From Setoptus koraiensis (taxonomy: Eukaryota > Arthropoda): 64,000 nucleotides of DNA. The translations under genes were made by a program, and so were the position numbers. This document shows, piece by piece, positions 57,039 through 64,000 of the stretch. Positions within the stretch are counted from its first letter, which is position 1. Each line of letters opens with the position of its first letter. The notes below the pieces were generated by a model. The model did not search any database. It was not told the DNA's origin and worked only from the letters and a program-made list of their open reading frames with translations. The stretch spans positions 6,324,001 to 6,388,000 of the forward strand of contig CM106585.1 of assembly GCA_048013815.1 (NCBI GenBank), in the 5' to 3' direction.

Positions 57039-57454
57039 TCATCTAAAGAGAAATAGATGATTCTTTTCATTTAATGTCAAACAGAATTGTAGTGTAGATG
57101 CAATAAATCAATTTCTGCTCGCTTGATGAAGAAGCGAAACCTTAGATTTATGGTAGGTTATGAAAAAAACTGTGTCTTCTCAGGTCATTTGATGTAATCG
57201 TTTCCTATAAAAACTTCAAATGGTTAGATTGGCTTACTACGGGTCGCAAGTCTGACCTTGGGTATGTTTGAACAACGCGCTCAATTTCTCGTTATATTTT
57301 CATGGCAGAAAATCTTAATTTTATTTATAAAATAGCCCTCATTGGATCATCACTTACGAACCAGTATGCTCATTACAGAAAGAAACAACCGTGCTTGTCA
57401 TCATATAAATTAGAATATCTCAATTAGGACATCCACCAAGCCCTATAGACTAAA
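57039..57454. other. Spacer MDP1-like A / TAF7
   Basis: About 420 bases of AT-rich sequence; holds the 3' UTR of MDP1-like A (AATAAATC near 57104) and the TAF7 5' UTR. No gene seen. Confidence 0.5.
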
Positions 57455-58705
57455 ATGAGTAACGACGAAAATGTAGAGCTAGAGAGCCAATTCATATTGA
57501 GGCTGCCGCCAGTCCAGGCGGCTTCTCTAAGAGCAGCTGTCAAAAGTGGAGTTCTTAATCTCAAAGACAGATTAACTATACAACTTGATGACGACATGAG
57601 ACACGGGTTTGTGCGATTCGACGATTGGGTCATGCCATCCCGGTTGTTTGATCTACCCTCCATAATAGAGTCGTACAAGACACTTGACAAAAAGAATTTG
57701 TACAAGACTGCTGATATATCACAAATTATGGTATGCAAAGAATATGAGGGCGAAACAAACCATGATTCCAATGTATCTGAAGATAAAGAAGAGTCATCAC
57801 AACCCCAGAAACCCGACTATGATGCTTTATTTGCTTCTGTGGGAGGCGTTGGCAAAAGAGATGGTAAAGAGAAGAAATTTCTATTCCCTCATGGTATAAC
57901 TCCACCGCTCAAAAATGTCAGAAAGAAGAGATTCAGGAAGACACTGAAAAAGAAATTCGTTGATTATCCAGAGATTGAAAACGAAGTGAAACGTCTTTTC
58001 AAAGCCGATCATGAGGCCATAGCAGTCACATATGAGGTAGTTGGAATTGAAGATAACAATAAAAACAACGAGTCAAAATCAAGCAACAATCCACAGTTCC
58101 CATATGAAGGCACATCTGGGGCACATAGTGGCAATGCCTTAGTGGACCTATTCGGTGACGACGATCTCAGTAGCTCAGAAGATGGTGATGATGAGGATTC
58201 CAGACTGTTGTCCGACGATGGAAATAGTAGAATATCTCTGAATATGAACGCTCCTAAAGCATCGACGCACAAAAATGACGATGAGGATGATGATGAGGAT
58301 GATATGGAGGACGAATCTTATGGCAATTCTAAATACGGGGTTGGATCCACAAATGCACCTACTACTTTTGACAACATTATTCCTCAAAGCACTTCAACAG
58401 ATGATAGTGATAAGATATCCTCGAATAATGCTGAGTTAGACCTTGAGAACTTATCACAAGAAGCTGCCGCTGAAGAGGCGGCTGCCAGCAATCTCATCGC
58501 TCAAAATGAAGGTGTCGAAGAGAAGATATCAGAACTGGAACGAGAGATAAAATCATTGCAAACAAGGCGACAGGCTCAGGAGCTGGAGATCGTGGGCATA
58601 GACAATGCGGCTCTAAGACAAAGACTTCAAAGTTTTATTGATAATCTCAAGGAACTCGAGCAAGAGAAAGTCAGGCAATTTGAAGCATTAAAATTATTCT
58701 TATAG
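57455..58705 (+). CDS. TAF7: TFIID subunit TAF7
   Basis: Single exon, 416 residues (human 349). TAF7 is a TFIID subunit that pairs with TAF1 and restrains its acetyltransferase until initiation. The TAFII55 N-terminal domain is intact at ~8-165: ESQFILRLPPVQAASLR, DRLTIQLDDDMRHGFVRFDD, LFDLPSIIESYKTLD, YKTADISQIMVC, FLFPHGITPPLKNVRKKRFRKTLKK and the start of the next helix. Then comes an acidic Ser/Asp-rich region with one DDEDDDEDDMEDE tract (~272-284) and a C-terminal coiled coil (~345-416). The ATG context is AAAATGAGT. Confidence 0.95.
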   Translation: MSNDENVELESQFILRLPPVQAASLRAAVKSGVLNLKDRLTIQLDDDMRHGFVRFDDWVMPSRLFDLPSIIESYKTLDKKNLYKTADISQIMVCKEYEGETNHDSNVSEDKEESSQPQKPDYDALFASVGGVGKRDGKEKKFLFPHGITPPLKNVRKKRFRKTLKKKFVDYPEIENEVKRLFKADHEAIAVTYEVVGIEDNNKNNESKSSNNPQFPYEGTSGAHSGNALVDLFGDDDLSSSEDGDDEDSRLLSDDGNSRISLNMNAPKASTHKNDDEDDDEDDMEDESYGNSKYGVGSTNAPTTFDNIIPQSTSTDDSDKISSNNAELDLENLSQEAAAEEAAASNLIAQNEGVEEKISELEREIKSLQTRRQAQELEIVGIDNAALRQRLQSFIDNLKELEQEKVRQFEALKLFL

Positions 58706-59199
58706 TATTCATACTTTACCTTTCAGATAATTGAAACACAACTCACAAAAGCTTTATCAATTGTTAATCATCCGTGATCAGATTACCTTGTGAACATTTT
58801 TTATTATTTAAGTTTCCCCTGAAAGACATGCGCGTCTTATACCTCTTCTATGATAAAGAATGAGTTCGATTTTAAAAATTTTTCCATGTTTATTTCATTG
58901 CAAATCTGATCTGTCAAATGCAGCTTAGTCGAAATGGTAGACAAGCATTTTTTGGTATCTCGACGCAGCTCAGGGTTGGTCTTAAGTGATGTAGATATTT
59001 AGGAAAACGGTTATTCCTTACTACACGACTGGATTTGAGAATCAACAGGAAGAATTATACCCTTTCGGTAAGGGCTCTTTTGTGCTCATGAACACTAGAG
59101 GGCGAGCGGGATTCTCACTCAACCAGATCCACAAAATGTGTGATCCATGTGATCATTTTTCATTGCTGACATCCAGTTTTTGATAGATATTATAGCACA
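58706..59199. other. Spacer between TAF7 and the small 59.2-kb gene
   Basis: About 490 bases. A motif cactagagggcgagc at 59093-59107 closely resembles the vertebrate-type CTCF core. No gene seen. The 3' part should contain the promoter of the next gene. Confidence 0.5.
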
Positions 59200-59544
59200 A
59201 TGGAATTGAATATGCTTTTCAGATTTACGAAACATCTACATATATCGAGGACACATCCTGTCATCAGAACTCAAATACAGTCTCTCAAAGAAAGTCAGAA
59301 ACCATTAGCAGAGGCTCTGTGGAAAAGAATAGCCAATGAACTCAAAGAGTCGAATATTGAAGTACTGCATCCAAGTTTAGCACCGGATGGTAAAGAATTG
59401 TTTAGTATCGTAATATGTGACAAAACTCTCGATTATGGTATTGTTTATTTGCAGCATATCAAACCAAAGATTAGGGAAGAAATTCATGTCTCGAGTTTGC
59501 GTGATAATATCTTAACGAAACTCGGCTCAATGAAGAATAATTGA
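59200..59544 (+). CDS. Small protein, possibly mitochondrial, function unknown
   Basis: Single exon, 114 residues. The first ~22 residues are basic and hydrophobic with no acidic residue after position 2 (MLFRFTKHLHISRTHPVIR), like a mitochondrial presequence. The rest is compact alpha/beta: a helix PLAEALWKRIANELKE, then EVLHPSLAP and a beta-like LFSIVICDKTLDYGIVYL, closing with a helix SSLRDNILTKLG. The size and make-up would suit a small mitochondrial ribosomal or assembly protein, but I do not recognise the family. AATAAA at 59557-59562 is 13 bases after the stop, which supports a real gene. It is convergent with the BRWD-like gene, with only 36 bases between the two stop codons. Confidence 0.72.
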   Translation: MELNMLFRFTKHLHISRTHPVIRTQIQSLKESQKPLAEALWKRIANELKESNIEVLHPSLAPDGKELFSIVICDKTLDYGIVYLQHIKPKIREEIHVSSLRDNILTKLGSMKNN

Positions 59545-59580
59545 TAGTTGATATTCAATAAAACAAGAGATTGTGATCGT

Positions 59581-62025
59581 TCAGTAATCTTCAATTATTT
59601 TCTTTCTCCTTTTTCTCTGACTATACCGGATGGAGGATTGCCTTGTATTGTAAATACTGCTATTGGGTGATATTATATCAGTTTGGTCGCCATCATCTAT
59701 GTCGGTAGCCTCATCGTCTATCTCAGTAGCCTCATCATCTTCATCTTGAACTCTCCTTGATGGACCTGGCTCGTTTGCATGATGGCTCACGCGACTTGTA
59801 CGTCTTCTGGCAACAACCTTACGGCGACGTCGAGATCTGCGAGCTCTAGGAGGTAACACATAATCACTATCATCACTTTCAGATGAGGTAGAAGAATCAA
59901 AGGATTCATTATTTCTTTCTTCTGCCACATTCTGATTTCTACTAGGTAGAGGAGGATGATTTGAGCGCCGAGCGGTCTGCCTGGCAGGTCGTCTTGCTGG
60001 TCGTCTTCGACTCGCAAGGCGTGTGACTCTGGGTGGTAAATGGTATTCCGGTAATTTCTTGTGAGGCTGGTGTTTTCCCTCCTTATTCATTTCTCTAAGA
60101 TGAGTTTCGCTTTCAGCAATCCCGAAAGCTTGAATCAGCTTGTCTTGGTATTTTAAGTCATTTTCAGACATTGGTGGAATTACATCAAGTCGCTTTCCTT
60201 CACCGCGGAAATCCGGCACAAGCCGCTGGTATCTATCTTCGTGCGGATCACCATTCATGTCCACTAATGTAGGAGGTGGCATCAAATGCGGAGCTAAGTG
60301 AGTTTGCTCATCCATAACAAAACCATGCACGTCCCGTATCAGAGGTCGATAATCAGAGTGAAAGAATACTTGATCTGGCAAGGCGTCGTAAGGTTGAGCG
60401 CTGCCGAAACCATACAAGGACAGATGACCGTGGCTATCAGTGGCTGCAAACATGAGTCCATCTGGAGAAAATTTACAATCATAAACACAAGCGTGGCCTT
60501 GCCCTTCGATAGTATTTTGAAATGATTTTATGGGTACGCCTCTTACAACATCCCACAGAATGATACGTCCATCGTGGCCGGCGCTGAGAAAGATTCTGGG
60601 ATCTATTGGGTGACTTTCAATAATATAAGTCTCCTCCGTATGCTCTTTTAGTACATGAATCAGTTTTCCCGTGTAAGAGTTCCACACCTTGATACTATTA
60701 TCGCTGAGAGAAGTGATTACATAAGCATCATCTGAAGTCCATCCTATCATGCTAACTTTGACATTTCTACCTGCTTCGTTGTCCAAAGATTCTTGCTGTG
60801 CAGTGTTCTCGATTCCGTCATTCAGCTGAGTCCTCATGTCCAGTCGAATGGGATGCCATTCTCTGCAGGAATATGACCAAATGATAGCGAATCCGTCCTT
60901 GGATCCACTGACAAATCTGTAACCTTTGTTGCAAAATTGCAAACTATCGACTTGATCGGTATGCAATTCTATTTCAAGGTCCTTGTACGGTGAAGATATA
61001 CTATGATGCCATCCGTATACTCTAACAAAGAAGTCTGAACTTCCACAAGCCAAGAACGAACCACCCATACTAATAGATGAGCACACCATCTGACCACCTG
61101 GCTTGATTCTTTCGTTGAGTTTGATAGGTCTGCTGGGAAATTTAAGATCATCAGCATTATATTTCCAAAAACTTATACATCCATCATTTGAGGTAGAAAC
61201 TAGCCAACGTTCTTTTCCTTGTCTGTTGTATGGAGAAAATTTTACCGAGGTAATCATGGCTGTATGAGCGCTTAAGCACTCGATCATTTTGGTCGTTCTC
61301 AAGTCCCAAACCCTGATAAGTCTATCCACACTTCCAGAAGCGAGGAGACGATTTTCATAGTTGACAGATATGTCGGTTATTTCTCCGGAATGGCCGCGCA
61401 GTGTAGATAGAAGTCTGCCATCCTTGGCAGACCAAATCTTGATCAGATTGTCATCTGCGCCTGTGAAAATGAACTGACCAGTACGGTCAAAAGCTATACA
61501 ATAAACAGGTGATAGATGGCAGAGGACTCTTTTGTATCTGATAGGACGTTGATAGAATTCAGAAGGTATTGTATTCTGCAAGCCGAGAAACCCTTTGACT
61601 TTTGTGGCTCTGAGGGATTTGCAAATATTAATAGTATGCTTAGATGATGATAAATAGTGTCTACTTGCTAAAAGTGACTTGACTGCATGGCCGAGACTTT
61701 CCAAACGCAAACTTTCTTCGCTTCTAAGTAGACTCTGATGGCCATCCCCTAAGAAAGAGGTCTCATTGACTGAAGGTGGAATATGTTTATCTAAAGTCGT
61801 CTTCAGTTTCTCACAAATTTTGACCAATGTTTGACCGTTAATATGTGGAAATTTTTTCAGATGCTCATCTAATGTTATTTTGTGTGTGTTGCCTATAAAA
61901 TCATATCTATGTGGTAATAATTTTTCTAATTCTTTAGCGAGAACATTAGCCGTCTCTTGAAATGGTCCATCCTGGAGAGCTTTCAAAACAAGAGTGTAAA
62001 CCTCTAAATCAGTATTTGAGGCCAT
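59581..62025 (-). CDS. BRWD/PHIP-family WD40 protein without bromodomains
   Basis: Single exon, 814 residues. BRWD1/BRWD3/PHIP are DCAF-type receptors of CUL4-DDB1 with a WD40 propeller, a cryptic Tudor domain and two bromodomains. The N-terminal helical part (YTLVLKALQDGPFQETANVLAKEL) and ~8 WD repeats (~165-545) are clear: HLSPVYCIAFDRTGQFIFTG, DNLIKIWS, HSGEITDISVN and DRLIRVWDLR. After the propeller the family's FFHSDYRPLIRDVHGFVMDEQT, APHLMPPPTLVDMNGDPH and RYQRLVPDFRG are present. The protein then turns into Arg-rich and Asp/Glu/Ser-rich sequence and ends at IIEDY with no bromodomain. Other members are about 1,800 residues or more. No downstream space: the opposite-strand small gene and TAF7 follow. 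Residue-level truncation is by the natural stop. Confidence 0.92.
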   Translation of the reverse strand: MASNTDLEVYTLVLKALQDGPFQETANVLAKELEKLLPHRYDFIGNTHKITLDEHLKKFPHINGQTLVKICEKLKTTLDKHIPPSVNETSFLGDGHQSLLRSEESLRLESLGHAVKSLLASRHYLSSSKHTINICKSLRATKVKGFLGLQNTIPSEFYQRPIRYKRVLCHLSPVYCIAFDRTGQFIFTGADDNLIKIWSAKDGRLLSTLRGHSGEITDISVNYENRLLASGSVDRLIRVWDLRTTKMIECLSAHTAMITSVKFSPYNRQGKERWLVSTSNDGCISFWKYNADDLKFPSRPIKLNERIKPGGQMVCSSISMGGSFLACGSSDFFVRVYGWHHSISSPYKDLEIELHTDQVDSLQFCNKGYRFVSGSKDGFAIIWSYSCREWHPIRLDMRTQLNDGIENTAQQESLDNEAGRNVKVSMIGWTSDDAYVITSLSDNSIKVWNSYTGKLIHVLKEHTEETYIIESHPIDPRIFLSAGHDGRIILWDVVRGVPIKSFQNTIEGQGHACVYDCKFSPDGLMFAATDSHGHLSLYGFGSAQPYDALPDQVFFHSDYRPLIRDVHGFVMDEQTHLAPHLMPPPTLVDMNGDPHEDRYQRLVPDFRGEGKRLDVIPPMSENDLKYQDKLIQAFGIAESETHLREMNKEGKHQPHKKLPEYHLPPRVTRLASRRRPARRPARQTARRSNHPPLPSRNQNVAEERNNESFDSSTSSESDDSDYVLPPRARRSRRRRKVVARRRTSRVSHHANEPGPSRRVQDEDDEATEIDDEATDIDDGDQTDIISPNSSIYNTRQSSIRYSQRKRRKKIIEDY

Positions 62026-62539
62026 ATCTTGAATGCAGTATTTCTCAAAAATATCGAAACCAATTTACTTGCTTTATTGTAGGCAATGATATTAATTAAA
62101 CACGAATTTTATGTCCAATTTTGTGTATATTCAGATGTCTGAAATGTCCCTATTATGCCTAACACAAACGCACAGTAAATGAAATTGTGCACAATAGAAT
62201 TGCAAGACCTACTAAAATGGTGCGCCAGATTTGAACAACAAAAAAAGATGCTCTGCTTCTTTGTGGTGCAAGTTGCACGGTGCAACCAATGTTTTCTTTA
62301 CCATGCACATAATGGTTCAGGATGCAATCAGAACTGAATTGAGAATTGACACAATAGGCCATCACTCCCCATGAAGGATAATTCCATTTCAATACTCTGA
62401 TGAAAAAAAAAACATTGGCCATACAATATTTTCTACTGATTTTTCATATCAAGATATCTACTGTGTATATATTGTAACCATTTGTGACAATATCTATCAT
62501 CGGAGACAAGATTAACTTATTTCGAGAGAAGTGGAAACC
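62026..62539. promoter_or_regulatory. Divergent spacer BRWD-like / MDP1 copy B
   Basis: About 510 bases between two start codons pointing apart. No gene seen; one minus-strand 87-codon frame is not credible. Confidence 0.45.
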
Positions 62540-63118
62540 ATGGCCGGTAAGAAGATTGTGAAGTTGATGGTCTTCGATTTGGATTGCACTTTATGGCCTT
62601 TTCATGTGGAATGTTCATTTAGTCCACCATTCAAAATGAAAGGCGATCAAGTAGTGGACGCCCGAGGTGAGTTAATCACAAGACACATTATGAATAAAAG
62701 TACATTTGAGATAGGCCCTTGACACATTATTATTCGTTCATGACATCTTACAGGCTCTAGGATGGCCCCATATCCCGAGGTTTTAGAGGTCTTGGAGAAG
62801 TGGTCGAAAAAATGCCCTATTGCAGCTGCTTCTAGGACCCACTACCCCGAAGGAGCCGAGGTTTTATTAAACTACTTCGGCTTTAACAAGTACATAACCT
62901 ACAAAGAAATATATCCTGGAAACAAGCTTACGCATTTTAACAGCTTGAAGAAAAAGTCCAACGTTGAGTTCAAAGATATGTTGTTTTTCGATGATGAAAA
63001 CCGTAACATCATAGATGTGAAAACTCTCGGTGTAGAGTGCAAGCTCATCGATGAAGATGTTGGTGTTACGAAAAAGATTGTCGACGACACAGTGGCAAAG
63101 AAATTTCCTGATAGTTGA
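62540..63118 (+). CDS. MDP1: MDP1, magnesium-dependent HAD phosphatase, paralogue B
   Basis: Two exons, 62540-62666 and 62754-63118, phase 1, CGAG|GTGAGT ... TTACAG|GC; 163 residues. All HAD motifs are canonical: FDLDCTLWPF with nucleophile D13 and general acid D15, AASRTHYPEGAE (motif II), GNKLTHFNSL with the motif III lysine, and FFDDENRNI (motif IV). The sequence follows human MDP1 closely, for example APYPEVLEVL, TYKEIYPGNKLTHF and FDDENRN-I-DV. The last residues VGVTKKIVDDTVAKKF are shared with paralogue A, so both descend from one local copy. Confidence 0.93.
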
Positions 63119-63370
63119 TTAAGATGAGTTCATAAAACTTGAAACCAATAGCAAACCTTTCTCTAGTCATTAATGATATGGAACGACAGAAATTTTGTCG
63201 GAGTTGTTCGGATTGTATAAAGTAAATCATACTCAGAATAGTAGTCTAGTTTACCTGGGAAAAAATCCGTGTAACTTTTTATTTTGATGATTCTTAATTA
63301 TTCAAGCATAATTAATCACTAATTCAGCGATTATCAACTATAATCAATGACGTTTCATCAGTGTCTGCGT

Positions 63371-64000
63371 TTATCGTGTCATTGTCGACGGACCTTGTAA
63401 TTTCGGATGACTGCTTAGTTCGAGATTTGTGTCGTCAAGTCGACTTGCTTTGTTATTTTGGTTGAATGCATTCAACCGTTCCATTTCTTTTTCAAGTCTC
63501 TCAGTGAACTTCTGTAATACTTGGAACGATCTAGATTGCGTTGGCTGACTGTTGAAACTATCATCTGAGATTGAGACATTGAATCCGGTTGGGTTGGCTG
63601 ATCTAGCTTGAGACTTGCCATCGTTACGGCTATAATAGTAATTGTTTTTCTGACCACTATTGTTGTTTGGTCTCACAGGATAGTGATCTATAGGGCCATT
63701 TCGTGCTTCGAAGGTACTGTAAGTCGATGGTTGAGGACTCATTCCATAGCTGTAACTGTTAGATGATGAAGATGACGGAGAACCATAATACATTGGAGAG
63801 TCATAACCATCAGAAACCAAAGGACTGATTGGAGATAGAAGCATCTCACCCGGTGTATAAGTATTTCTACTTGAAGAGACCCGATAAAAGTCATTGGGTA
63901 GAAATGATGAGGATCTGTCCAGGTTCGCACCCTTACCATAATAGTTTGTGTTATTATGGGGCGTCCATGTTCGACTACTTGTTCGCTCTGGAGGTTGTGG
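63371..64000 (-). CDS. Probable Zasp/ALP-type (PDZ/LIM family) adaptor, 3' part (partial)
   Basis: The minus-strand frame stays open to the window edge at 64000, so ~209 C-terminal residues are seen and the 5' part lies beyond. The sequence is Ser/Asn/Tyr/Pro-rich. Two features suggest the PDZ-LIM Zasp/ALP/Enigma family of sarcomere Z-disc adaptors: YDSPMYYGSPS-like tyrosine/proline motifs that recall the ZM motif, and a C-terminal SQPTQSRSFQVLQKFTERLEKE, which recalls the family's QSxSFxxLQ helix. No LIM domain follows; the frame stops at ...STMTR. Short ALP/Zasp isoforms without LIM domains exist, so this is compatible, but the assignment is tentative. No intron is needed in this part. Confidence 0.55.
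   Translation of the reverse strand, partial: PQPPERTSSRTWTPHNNTNYYGKGANLDRSSSFLPNDFYRVSSSRNTYTPGEMLLSPISPLVSDGYDSPMYYGSPSSSSSNSYSYGMSPQPSTYSTFEARNGPIDHYPVRPNNNSGQKNNYYYSRNDGKSQARSANPTGFNVSISDDSFNSQPTQSRSFQVLQKFTERLEKEMERLNAFNQNNKASRLDDTNLELSSHPKLQGPSTMTR

Overview
The window is nuclear DNA of a small, compact animal genome. It is most likely an arthropod, and an acariform mite is my best guess; the species cannot be fixed from sequence alone. The pointers are metazoan-only genes (pygopus, Bre1, meckelin, MYT1-type zinc fingers, 14-3-3 epsilon, a vitellogenin-type von Willebrand D domain), GT-AG introns of mostly 60-420 bases, many single-exon genes, AATAAA/ATTAAA poly(A) signals and AT-rich spacers. 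I saw no rRNA, tRNA, CRISPR array, transposon or virus-derived element.

Layout. 1-5.1 kb: the 3' end of a vitellogenin-like gene, then NOA1 (mitochondrial ribosome-assembly GTPase). 7.5-14.4 kb: Bre1 (H2B ubiquitin ligase), an unrecognised acidic nuclear-type protein, the PAPS transporter SLC35B2, MRPL23 and an unrecognised three-exon secreted protein. 16.5-20.2 kb: a stretch of secreted products, namely a glucocerebrosidase-family protein lacking its catalytic nucleophile, a TIL-type cysteine-rich peptide, and a short prepropeptide with dibasic and amidation-like signals. 22.6-27.8 kb: MYBBP1A, MRPL11 and the zinc transporter ZnT7 (SLC30A7). 29.1-35.9 kb: a MYT1/ST18-type zinc-finger gene tail-to-tail with meckelin (TMEM67). 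38.3-41.4 kb: 14-3-3 epsilon and a secreted single-Ig protein. 43.9-50.3 kb: RBM22, COMMD4, eIF2-beta, proteasome beta-5 and cyclophilin H. 51.9-54.6 kb: UBXN7 and pygopus. 56.4-63.1 kb: two MDP1 phosphatase paralogues flanking TAF7, a small unrecognised protein and a BRWD/PHIP-family WD40 protein. 63.4 kb to the end: the 3' part of a probable PDZ/LIM (Zasp/ALP) gene.

Most genes are housekeeping: mitochondrial translation (NOA1, MRPL23, MRPL11), transcription and chromatin (Bre1, TAF7, pygopus, BRWD), ribosome biogenesis and translation (MYBBP1A, eIF2-beta), splicing (RBM22, PPIH) and protein turnover (PSMB5, UBXN7). They lie in close divergent or convergent pairs, several with stop codons 5-100 bases apart, so poly(A) signals can fall inside the neighbour's coding sequence. 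I see no functional operon.

The most interesting biology is gene remodelling: an RBM22 without its RRM, a BRWD protein without bromodomains, a glucocerebrosidase-like protein without its nucleophile, and an MDP1 duplicate with an altered active site. The 79-residue secreted precursor is a candidate undescribed signalling or defence peptide. Exon boundaries were derived by eye from splice signals, phase and remembered family sequences; no database search was run.
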